Of a stretch of 64,000 nt of DNA, positions 26,074-34,461 are shown one piece after another; positions within the stretch are counted from its first letter, which is position 1, and each line of letters opens with the position of its first letter. The notes below the pieces were generated by a model, which ran no database searches, was not told the DNA's origin, and saw only the letters and a list, made by a program, of their open reading frames with translations. The DNA is from Chitinophagaceae bacterium (GTDB lineage: Bacteria; Bacteroidota; Bacteroidia; Chitinophagales; UBA10324): contig CANJII010000004.1 of NCBI GenBank assembly GCA_947474435.1, positions 62,001 through 126,000 of the forward strand, read 5' to 3'. Both the position numbers and the translations under genes were made by a program.

Positions 26074-26994
26074 TTACAGTTTGCTTTCTTTTTTTATTCC
26101 TTCTTTCCATACTCCTAAATCAATATCAATTAATTTTTCAAGATGAATAATACTATCGTGAAAATATTTATTGTATAAAGAAACTCTTAATTCAGCGGCA
26201 ATCGGAATATTTTCAGCTTGTTGTTGATTCCATTTCAAAATGGCTCGTTTTATTTTTTTACGCCATTCTTTATTCGGCAATATGTACGAAAGCACTCCGC
26301 TAACCGAGTTGTTTTTAATGAATTTTGTTAAGTTTTCGTATTTCACTTTTGTGGCACTGTTGAGTTTTAAATCTGTTTTTAAATCAACTTTATCTATGCC
26401 TAAAAACACACAAATTCTTTTTATTGCTTCCGATAAATTTTCTTTAAATTCATTTTCATAATTGATAAAAAGAAAATTCTCTTTTGGAAAGTACTTAAAG
26501 TATCTTTCTATTTGTTCATCATAATTCCCCCGGCTGATATAACTGAAATTATTTATTTCTTCTCTTGTTCCTGATTTTAATCGGGCATTTTCTTGTTGAA
26601 TGGCTTCTTCAAAACTTAATTTTTCAAATCCTTTTTTTACACTCATCAGATATTGTGAATATGCGCGGTCAATTGGATTGCGAAGTAGTACGATGAATTT
26701 TATGTTTTTACCCAAATCTTTAACTATTCTGGAAGGTATATAATCAAAAAATAAATAGTCCGGATCAAATTCGCCAATAGCTTTTTTGGGAGGGGCATAA
26801 GAAAAAAATTTTGAATAATAATCGAGTCCGAGCCCGTATTCTTCATCACGATAAAAATATTTAGTTTCTTTTCTTGGATGGCTGACTGTAATTTCAGGAT
26901 GATCTTTAAGAATGTGATAAAGTGTTGTCGTACCTGTTTTTTGTGCGCCAATACATATAAAATTCGGAAGTATTAATGGTTTTTTGGGGCTCAT
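26074..26994 (-). CDS. Sulfotransferase domain protein 2
   Basis: 'NFICIGAQKTGTTTLYHILKDHPEITVSHPRKETKYF', 'IVLLRNPIDRAYSQYLMSVKKGFE'. Confidence 0.92.
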   Translation of the reverse strand: MSPKKPLILPNFICIGAQKTGTTTLYHILKDHPEITVSHPRKETKYFYRDEEYGLGLDYYSKFFSYAPPKKAIGEFDPDYLFFDYIPSRIVKDLGKNIKFIVLLRNPIDRAYSQYLMSVKKGFEKLSFEEAIQQENARLKSGTREEINNFSYISRGNYDEQIERYFKYFPKENFLFINYENEFKENLSEAIKRICVFLGIDKVDLKTDLKLNSATKVKYENLTKFIKNNSVSGVLSYILPNKEWRKKIKRAILKWNQQQAENIPIAAELRVSLYNKYFHDSIIHLEKLIDIDLGVWKEGIKKESKL

Positions 26995-28361
26995 CAGGTT
27001 TGCTTTAGAAATCCTTTTCTGCGAAATGAAAAAATGTGTTTTATATCAAAAGTATAAAAGCCAAAATAACGCTTCACCAGTATATAAGGAATGACATTGT
27101 ACAATACGATTCCAATAACATTGACAACGGCAGCCCCGGTTATACCGTAAATTGGAATAACAAACGCATTAAGCATTACAGTGAAAATGGTTGTAAAGAT
27201 GACAATGTTGCGGTTTACATCTTGCCTGCCGGTCATCATTAATAAATTTCCAACCGGCCCTGTTGCTGCATTAATAAATTGACCGATAGATAATATCATT
27301 AATACAGTTGCTCCGGTTAAAAAATCACCACCAAAAATTCCCATGAAAAATTTTGGAAATAAAATGAAGAAAATCAATATCGGAGCTGAGGTCCAGAAAA
27401 TTAATTTAGTGGTATTTTGAACTACTGCTGCCAATCTTTTCATTTCGCCTTTTGCATTTAACTCTGCAATTTTTGGTGCTACAGTTAGTAGAAATGCGGT
27501 GAGTGTTAGCGAAGTGATGGTTGCAATTCGAAAGGCAACTTTATAAACGCCAACATCTGCTTCAGTATAATATCTTCCTAAAAATATGGTATCGGTCCAC
27601 CCGCGAACAACCTGCAGCAATGCGGTTAAAAATAAACTGAAGGCAACTTTGGTTTTTTCACTCAAAATAATTTTTTCTCCTTCGCCGCCTCCAAGTATGG
27701 GCGATTTTTTTAGCCAGTACCAGCCAGAAATTATGGAGGAAATTGTTATGGAAATTACGAAAACAGCAACAGGAACCCTTCGGTCATTTATAATAAAATA
27801 AGACACACATAAAAGAATTCCGGTAATTGCGATTGTGCTCACATTCTGAAAAAAAGAATAGATCAATATTTTTTTCATCCCCCTGAAACAATCAGCGTGC
27901 ATGGCATGCAAAACCACCGGCAGAATACCAAGCGCGCCTAACTGAAAATATTTACTCAATGTGGGTTTTAGAAAAACGGTTGTGGCAATCCAATCGGCAC
28001 TGAAATATAAAACCAGTGAACAAATAATTGAGGCAATAATATTTACCCTGATTACTTTGAAATATAATTCTTTTATGGAGCCCCACTGATTTTTTGCATT
28101 GTATTGCGCTATTTCACGCACCATTAAAATATCATATCCCAGCTTACCGAAATTGGCAAAAAACTGAAACACGGTTTGAAAAATGGAGTAAATTCCGCTG
28201 CCGGTTGCACCATACATTCTTGCTAATACAAAAACAAAAACATAGTTGAACCCCATACCGGTTATCTTCATCATAAAGGCAAAAGCTCCGCCTTTAACAA
28301 GCTCTTTGTTATCCTTTCCTTTTACTTTTCCTGATAATAGTCTGCGTAGTTTTTTTATCAA
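26994..28361 (-). CDS. Flippase, polysaccharide transporter family (Wzx-like, MOP superfamily)
   Basis: 'KGGAFAFMMKITGMGFNYVFVFVLARMYGATGSGIYSIFQTVFQFFANFGKLGYDILMVREIAQ'; about 12-14 TM segments. Confidence 0.92.
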   Translation of the reverse strand: MIKKLRRLLSGKVKGKDNKELVKGGAFAFMMKITGMGFNYVFVFVLARMYGATGSGIYSIFQTVFQFFANFGKLGYDILMVREIAQYNAKNQWGSIKELYFKVIRVNIIASIICSLVLYFSADWIATTVFLKPTLSKYFQLGALGILPVVLHAMHADCFRGMKKILIYSFFQNVSTIAITGILLCVSYFIINDRRVPVAVFVISITISSIISGWYWLKKSPILGGGEGEKIILSEKTKVAFSLFLTALLQVVRGWTDTIFLGRYYTEADVGVYKVAFRIATITSLTLTAFLLTVAPKIAELNAKGEMKRLAAVVQNTTKLIFWTSAPILIFFILFPKFFMGIFGGDFLTGATVLMILSIGQFINAATGPVGNLLMMTGRQDVNRNIVIFTTIFTVMLNAFVIPIYGITGAAVVNVIGIVLYNVIPYILVKRYFGFYTFDIKHIFSFRRKGFLKQT

Positions 28362-28376
28362 GGCGTAGCGATAGCG

Positions 28377-29384
28377 TTAGGGTTTTTGGGCAATAACAAT
28401 TTTTAATTTTTGTGCAAGTATGGAAGAAAAATAGGTTGAACCTGTTTTGTTCATATGGTTGTCGGCAAAGTATTTAAAGGATTTGAATCGGTCATCACCC
28501 GTAAAGTCGAATAAGGATATATGATGGCTGAGCGCGATAGAATCAACCAACTGATAAACCTTATCATCGCTATATCTTTTTAAAACCGGCGACATAACCA
28601 AAACCACTTTTACATTTTTTTGTTTACACAGGGTAATAATTCCAACAAGTGATTTCACTTTATTAGCATCAATGTGCCGGTTGCGTTCGCGTGATTTTGT
28701 TAATTCAAATTCATCTATGTACTGCTGCTTTTCCTTTTCAGTTATTGTTTTGTTTAATGGAAGGTAACCACTTTCAGTTTTTTGTTTTTTAAAAATTCCT
28801 TTCAACAAATCCAGCCACATTGAATTGTATCGATACGATTGCGACAGTAATTTTACTTTTTCAATATTGAATGGATACAGTTTATAAAAAACAGAAGAAG
28901 TATCAACATCTCTTGTTCCGCGCCAATCAGCCACTTCGCGAATTTCGTTATAATCAGCATAGTATGGCAGTAACACATTCAACCGATCATAATGCACCTC
29001 TTTGTAATACAATTCTTCCGGGAACATTTCAACCACAATCATTTTCGGCGTGTGATGAGATAATAACATCTTAGTCATTGCATAACTGAACAACAAAGAC
29101 TGTCCATCGTGCCCAGCATTGTAACAAGAAAGTTGAAGTGAATCAGCAATTAAAGGGGTGTTATAATTTCGCCTTGCTTTTGACGAACCTGTAAATATTA
29201 CATCAGCATCAGCTTTAGTAAATGCAAAAGTAGTTTCAAACTCAACACCCGAAGTTGCACCGAAATATAATTTGTGCATGACTAATCCAATCGACTGATC
29301 AAGCACTATTAAAAGCACGAGCAGCAGCAAACTCCTTTTCAGGAATTTCGTTTTAGAATTGGAAATAAATGAATTGGCTGGCAT
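28377..29384 (-). CDS. SGNH-hydrolase-like protein (AlgJ/DltD-type) paired with MBOAT
   Basis: N-terminal TM, 'DVIFTGSSKARRNYNTPLIADSLQLSCYNAGHDGQS', C-terminal 'FADNHMNKTGSTYFSSILAQKL' (DxxH-like). Overlaps the MBOAT gene. Confidence 0.7.
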   Translation of the reverse strand: MPANSFISNSKTKFLKRSLLLLVLLIVLDQSIGLVMHKLYFGATSGVEFETTFAFTKADADVIFTGSSKARRNYNTPLIADSLQLSCYNAGHDGQSLLFSYAMTKMLLSHHTPKMIVVEMFPEELYYKEVHYDRLNVLLPYYADYNEIREVADWRGTRDVDTSSVFYKLYPFNIEKVKLLSQSYRYNSMWLDLLKGIFKKQKTESGYLPLNKTITEKEKQQYIDEFELTKSRERNRHIDANKVKSLVGIITLCKQKNVKVVLVMSPVLKRYSDDKVYQLVDSIALSHHISLFDFTGDDRFKSFKYFADNHMNKTGSTYFSSILAQKLKIVIAQKP

Positions 29385-30792
29385 CGAAAACTCCGGTTAG
29401 TAAAATGTAAATGATAACTGAACTGTAAAAAACAAATTTCAATCCCGTTGATTTTGGTTCGGGCAATGCATCGCTCTTGCTGTAATACTCCTGATAAATT
29501 TCAACTGTGTAAAGAATCAAAACACCAATCACTGCATAAATAAAGGTGCTCGAATTTCCAATGTTCAAAGCTCCTGTTCCGAAATTGAACAACGATTTCA
29601 ATATAAATAATGCATCGGGCAAATTATTCGCTCTGAAAAATGCAAACGGAATACAAATCATAATGAACGCAACCGCTGTATGTAAAATATTATTCCATCG
29701 CTTGTTGCGCTTTGAACCCAAATGGTCGAACAGCCAACCAATTTGTTTTTTAAAATACAACCTGAAAACCAACTGTGCTCCGAAAATAAAAAAGCAAATA
29801 ACAAAAGTCCATGCAGCGCCATGCCACAAGCCAGATAGAAAATAAACTATTAATAAATTAACCGCACCTCTGTCTCTTCCTTTTCGATATCCACCAAGCG
29901 GACGAAACACATAATCCATAAACCATGATGTGAGCGAAATATGCCATCGCTGCCATATTTCTCCAATAGATTTTGACAAATAAGGGCGTTTAAAATTGGT
30001 CATTAATTTTATTCCCATCACTTGAGCCGCACCAATGGCCATATCACTGTAACCCGAAAAATCACAATACAACTGCCAGGCAAAAAAGAAAAGTCCGCAC
30101 CAGAAAGTAAGCGTTTCGCCTGTGTGCTGATAAGGGTAATCAAACACATTGCTCACATAAGCACCGCAACGGTCGGCTATCACTACTTTTTTAAACAAAC
30201 CCCACAACATCAGTTTTAATCCGCCAACAATTCTGTTGTAATCAAACAAATGTTCTTCTTTAAACTGATGCAATAAATTTTGCGGGCGCTCAATAGGGCC
30301 TGCCACCAACTGCGGATAAAACATCACATATAGCGCATACAACAAAATATTTTTCTCCGGTTTCTGATTACCACGATACACCTCAATCGTATAACTCATT
30401 GCCTGAAAAGTGTGAAAGCTCAAACCAATTGGCAATACCATATTCAGTAGCGGAATATCAGGGTGCCATCCCAAGAGACCTGCGAGGCCTTCAATGTTTC
30501 CAACAAAAAAATTATAATATTTAAAAACCGACAACACACCAATGTTGGCTATGATGCTGATAATTAAAAACAATTTCCTGTTCCTGCCTTTGGCATTTTC
30601 AATCCACAGCCCTGCGAAATAATCAATGACAACAGTGAATAATAAAATGATAATGTAGGATGGAATAAAAAACATATAAAACACGCAACTTGCTGTAAGC
30701 AGCATGGTCCATCTGAAATTTTTTGGCAACAGGAAGTATAAAAAAGTAACGACCGGAAAAAAAATAATAAAAGCGAACGAGTTAAACAGCAT
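29353..30792 (-). CDS. MBOAT family O-acyltransferase (AlgI-like)
   Basis: 'MLFNSFAFIIFFPVVTFLYFLLPKNFRW', 'YPQLVAGPIERPQNLLHQF', 'FSGYSDMAIGAAQVMGI', 'GEIWQRWHISLTSWFMDYVFRPLGG', 'FLSGLWHGAAWTFVI'. Confidence 0.96.
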   Translation of the reverse strand: MLFNSFAFIIFFPVVTFLYFLLPKNFRWTMLLTASCVFYMFFIPSYIIILLFTVVIDYFAGLWIENAKGRNRKLFLIISIIANIGVLSVFKYYNFFVGNIEGLAGLLGWHPDIPLLNMVLPIGLSFHTFQAMSYTIEVYRGNQKPEKNILLYALYVMFYPQLVAGPIERPQNLLHQFKEEHLFDYNRIVGGLKLMLWGLFKKVVIADRCGAYVSNVFDYPYQHTGETLTFWCGLFFFAWQLYCDFSGYSDMAIGAAQVMGIKLMTNFKRPYLSKSIGEIWQRWHISLTSWFMDYVFRPLGGYRKGRDRGAVNLLIVYFLSGLWHGAAWTFVICFFIFGAQLVFRLYFKKQIGWLFDHLGSKRNKRWNNILHTAVAFIMICIPFAFFRANNLPDALFILKSLFNFGTGALNIGNSSTFIYAVIGVLILYTVEIYQEYYSKSDALPEPKSTGLKFVFYSSVIIYILLTGVFDASQFIYFQF

Positions 30793-30953
30793 ACCGGTAT
30801 GTTACTGACTTTGTGTTTTTGTTTTTGAGGTGGCGAAAATAGTTTTTCGTTTTTCGATATTTAGGTTTACCTGCGTGTATTTTATTTGTGGGCAATGAAT
30901 TAATTAATACACCCAATTAAGCAGGAGGGATTTATTTTTTGCTTAAATAATAG

Positions 30954-32033
30954 TTAACACTTTTCAAGAAAATTCTTAACTGCTCCTTCAAACTGATTAT
31001 CGGAATCCTTCACAGGCAATCCCGAAAAATTTTCAATTTCACTCAGTGCATTTCTTAAATTGAATGAAGATTGCGGCACAGAATAAAAAAATTTTTTAGC
31101 ATGAAAATTCTCGCCAAGGTATTCTTGTTCCGTTTGTCCGGGAGTAGGAATAAGCATCGCCTTTTTTCCGGTGGCTGCTAAATCCATAATAGTGCTGTAA
31201 CCACTGCGGCTAACAATATATTTTGACTCCATCATCGCCTTGTTCAATTCAACAGCATTCAAATGTGAAACCGAATTAATGTGATCCGGAGTTATTAATT
31301 CATTTTCATTTCCGGGTGTGCCTCTCACAATTAATATTTTCAGTTTCATCTCTCGCATTTGCTGTAACAATTTTTCTTCCAATACAGATCGCTGTGGCTC
31401 AGGACCGGAAAGGATCACGAGTAAATCATTTTTTATTTCAAATCCGTCCAGTTTTTTAAACCGCGAAAGCGGACCAATGAAAGTTGTTTGTTTCGGCAGT
31501 GAATATTTATGCGAAAGAATTCCGGACAAATTATCGTCACCGGCATAATCCGGAATCCAACAACAATCATATTTATTCATGATGCGATAATTCAACCGGT
31601 AAACTTGTTTTTCTGCCCATTTAAAAATATCCGGCATAATAATTCCGACCTGGTGAGTCATAAATACACAAGGCACATTGTAGTTAAATAATCCGAAACG
31701 ATTATCAGAAATCACTCCGTTCAGTTTTAGATCTTTCACTAATTGTTTTAGCTTTTTGTGTTCTGCAAAACCCGAATTAATCAGTTTTGGAATCTGTGGA
31801 ATTATTGCCGTGGCAAACGAACCCGATCGGCGATACTTAATATCGTATCCATCAATCACACAACTTTCCAGTTCCGGAAATTCCTGTTGTAGAATTTTTA
31901 GTGGCTTGCCATTACTGCCAATTATTACTTCGGCATTTTGTTTTTGCAATTCACGAATAACGGGAATGCACCGCGTAGCATGACCTAATCCCCAATCCAA
32001 CGGCGCAACCAATATTCGTTTTCTGCTCATCAA
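30954..32033 (-). CDS. MurG/GT28-like glycosyltransferase
   Basis: 'KRILVAPLDWGLGHATRCIPVIRELQKQNAEVIIGSNG', C-terminal 'YIVSRSGYSTIMDLAATGKKAMLIPTPGQTEQEYLG'. Confidence 0.85.
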   Translation of the reverse strand: MMSRKRILVAPLDWGLGHATRCIPVIRELQKQNAEVIIGSNGKPLKILQQEFPELESCVIDGYDIKYRRSGSFATAIIPQIPKLINSGFAEHKKLKQLVKDLKLNGVISDNRFGLFNYNVPCVFMTHQVGIIMPDIFKWAEKQVYRLNYRIMNKYDCCWIPDYAGDDNLSGILSHKYSLPKQTTFIGPLSRFKKLDGFEIKNDLLVILSGPEPQRSVLEEKLLQQMREMKLKILIVRGTPGNENELITPDHINSVSHLNAVELNKAMMESKYIVSRSGYSTIMDLAATGKKAMLIPTPGQTEQEYLGENFHAKKFFYSVPQSSFNLRNALSEIENFSGLPVKDSDNQFEGAVKNFLEKC

Positions 32034-32139
32034 TTATTTATCGGAGTGCAAATAAGAAAAAACAAATTTCATCGTTTGAAAATAATTGCAGCCATTTAAC
32101 GGCGATTGCTCAAATTTACATTCACAAAAAATTCAAATC

Positions 32140-32316
32140 CGGATGTTTCGTAACAAAAAATTATTCAACCGCATAGTTTTACTACTCAGTTTTGGATTAT
32201 TGTTTAATGGCTGTTTTCTATTTAAAAAATGCGGGGATTGTCCATCATTTTCTCAAAAAAAATCTAATAATCAAATTGTAATTACCAGCAATTCTTTATT
32301 AAACACAAATCAGTAA
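32140..32316 (+). CDS. Small putative lipoprotein
   Basis: Start ATG 32140: MFRNKKLFNRIVLLLSFGLLFNGCFLFKKCGDCPSFSQ...; lipobox-like LFNGC. (ORF track start 32086 is upstream.). Confidence 0.5.
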   Translation, partial: RMFRNKKLFNRIVLLLSFGLLFNGCFLFKKCGDCPSFSQKKSNNQIVITSNSLLNTNQ

Positions 32317-32331
32317 AATATTTTAAAAATA

Positions 32332-32365
32332 AAAAACCGGCAAGAAAAAATCCTTGCCGGTTTTT
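32332..32365. terminator. Bidirectional terminator
   Basis: AAAAACCGGCAAG-aaaaaatc-CTTGCCGGTTTTT between convergent genes. Confidence 0.88.
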
Positions 32366-32388
32366 ATTTTAGTAACCTTAATTTTTAA

Positions 32389-33444
32389 TTAATAAACTTT
32401 ATATCCGGAAAGATTTGTTCCATAAGACACAATATTCTGAGTGGTTCCGGTAAATTGGTAAATTCTAAATTGCACAACATCTCCAGCATTCAATTTTATA
32501 TTGTTGGTTGAATGTGAATTGGTATACGACAGTCCACCAAGTAATCCATTTAGGCTTTCTTCATAAAATACGCCATTTAAATATAACTCAATAGTAGTCC
32601 ATCCATTAGCAGAAAAAACAAACCAATCAACATTTACATCAAAATGATACAATCCTGCGCTTGGAGCTGTAAAGTTACTGTTGGCATCAAAATTATTACC
32701 ACCATCATCATATACTTCATTGGAAAAAATTAAAGTTGTTTCAGTAGCATCAGTAACAGATAAACCATTACTTGTGGCCTTAAATCCAATTTGAGGAGCT
32801 GATGCACCAGCGGGTCCTTGTGGGCCGGTTGCACCTGTTGGTCCGGCTGGACCCTGTGGGCCTTGAGAACCGGTTGCACCTGTTGCTCCGGCAGGTCCTT
32901 GTGGACCTTGAGCTCCAGTTGTACCAGTTGGTCCGGCAGGCCCTTGTGGACCTTGAGAACCTGTTGCACCTGTTGCTCCCGTAGCACCACTTGGTCCATC
33001 TGCTCCCTGAGGACCTTGCGGGCCTTGTGGACCTTGAGGGCCAGGAGTTCCATTAACAGCATACAAAGCATAAGGAACACTTAATAATTCTGAGGTTCCC
33101 ATGGTTTGAAATCCGGCTCCAAAATTTATTTCCTGTTGTAAAAATTTATTTCCGGTTGACCAATCAATGCTATTGAAAGTTCCTGAAATAACTGTTCCTG
33201 AACCAATGTTAATGGAGAATAATCCAAATGCATTAGTAGTAACATTGTGTGATTCTGAATAAACTACGGTGCCTGAAGCAGAACCATCATGAATAGATGC
33301 ACGAACTGTTAGAGTTGCGTTTGTTAATTCAGCTCCTGCATTGTCTCTTGCAACAGCCTGGTACTTGAATAATTGCGGAGTTTGGGCAAAAGCACCGATA
33401 CCTGCAGAAATCATAATCAAAGTAATAAGTAAAATCTTTTTCAT
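32389..33444 (-). CDS. Collagen-like Gly-X-Y repeat protein with C1q/TNF-like C-terminal domain
   Basis: Signal peptide, N-terminal domain, 28 uninterrupted Gly-X-Y triplets (32800-33051), then a domain ending '[34 protein letters not shown]...[16 protein letters not shown]'. Confidence 0.88.
   Translation of the reverse strand: MKKILLITLIMISAGIGAFAQTPQLFKYQAVARDNAGAELTNATLTVRASIHDGSASGTVVYSESHNVTTNAFGLFSINIGSGTVISGTFNSIDWSTGNKFLQQEINFGAGFQTMGTSELLSVPYALYAVNGTPGPQGPQGPQGPQGADGPSGATGATGATGSQGPQGPAGPTGTTGAQGPQGPAGATGATGSQGPQGPAGPTGATGPQGPAGASAPQIGFKATSNGLSVTDATETTLIFSNEVYDDGGNNFDANSNFTAPSAGLYHFDVNVDWFVFSANGWTTIELYLNGVFYEESLNGLLGGLSYTNSHSTNNIKLNAGDVVQFRIYQFTGTTQNIVSYGTNLSGYKVY
32800..33051. repeat. 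Collagen-like triplet-codon repeat tract (252 nt)
   Basis: Encodes [46 protein letters not shown]...GPAGAS; near-duplicate '[12 protein letters not shown]' blocks. Confidence 0.9.
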
Positions 33445-33484
33445 GTTTTTTGTATGGGGGATTGATTTGTTAATTAATTAATTA

Positions 33485-34012
33485 TTAGTTGGTTTTAAAA
33501 ATTTTAATGTTGTTTTTATAATTTGACTTGCTGTTATTTATTACCAGCAGATAAGTTCCGGAAGCATAATTTTGAAATGATAAATGAATTACATTTTCAT
33601 TTGCTCCTCCAGAAAAAGTTTTTGTTGATATTAAATTTCCTGCAATATCAATAACTGTTAATTGATATTCTCCGGCTTTCATTTTACTTAAATCGATTAC
33701 CACATCATCCATTGTAGGGTTTGGATAAACCGACAAAATATTGCCGTCAATTTCTTTTACATAAATACCGGTTCTTAAATCAGGCTGTTGAAATCCCTGA
33801 GTTAATCCATTTCCTGAAGTGATTAAAGTTTCAGTAACAATTTCTCCCAGAGTCCATGAAACAGTTCCGGACGAGGAAGTAAAATAATCGCCCTGTGTTG
33901 AAATTACAGTTGGCGTAATTGATGATTGTGCTAATAAAACATCAGAAGCACAACAGGCAAATAAAAGGAGTAATATTTTTTTCATGTTTTTTTGAATTTT
34001 AATTGCGCGCAA
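33485..34012 (-). CDS. T9SS type A sorting domain-containing secreted protein
   Basis: 'SGTVSWTLGEIVTETLITSGNGLTQGFQQPDL', C-terminal 'LSVYPNPTMDDVVIDLSKMKAGEYQLTVIDIAGNLISTKTFSGG...YLLVI'. Confidence 0.9.
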   Translation of the reverse strand: MRAIKIQKNMKKILLLLFACCASDVLLAQSSITPTVISTQGDYFTSSSGTVSWTLGEIVTETLITSGNGLTQGFQQPDLRTGIYVKEIDGNILSVYPNPTMDDVVIDLSKMKAGEYQLTVIDIAGNLISTKTFSGGANENVIHLSFQNYASGTYLLVINNSKSNYKNNIKIFKTN

Positions 34013-34191
34013 AATAATATTTTGTTTTTAAAAAAAAACACTTCATCAGAACAGAAAAATTCCATGAAAAATATTTATTTCTTAAGAATTTTTTTTACTC
34101 CTGTAAAGATTGCTTTCAGGAAGCAGCCACTTAAAGAACCCAGGTTGTTAATTTTCGATCATATAATTTTTCATAAAAAATAAACAGTTTT

Positions 34192-34461
34192 ATGTACGCA
34201 CGCTATTTACTTTGCAGCCCCGATATGAACAAAACCGTTATTCCACTTTCCTGGTTGAGAAAAGGCGACAAAGCCATTATTGTTTCGCTCGATAATTCTG
34301 CACTCGGAATAAAACTGATGGAAATGGGTTGCATGCCCGGCGAACATTTAGAAGTAGATTACATTGCTCCGCTCGGCGACCCGATTTCAGTTCGAATCGG
34401 AAATTATTTATTGGGATTACGAATAGATGAAGCAGTGGCCATTAAAGTAATGAAGCAGTGA
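34192..34461 (+). CDS. feoA: Ferrous iron transport protein A
   Basis: 'IPLSWLRKGDKAIIVSLDNSALGIKLMEMGCMPGEHLEVDYIAPLGDPISVRIGNYLLGLRIDEAVAIKV'; overlaps feoB. Likely start ATG 34225. Confidence 0.93.
   Translation: MYARYLLCSPDMNKTVIPLSWLRKGDKAIIVSLDNSALGIKLMEMGCMPGEHLEVDYIAPLGDPISVRIGNYLLGLRIDEAVAIKVMKQ

Noticed and set aside
32730-33084. Three overlapping ORFs (32730-33080 -, 32802-32984 +, 32818-33084 +) over the collagen tract
   Set aside because: Out-of-frame or antisense readings of the Gly-X-Y repeat; repetitive composition keeps the frames open.
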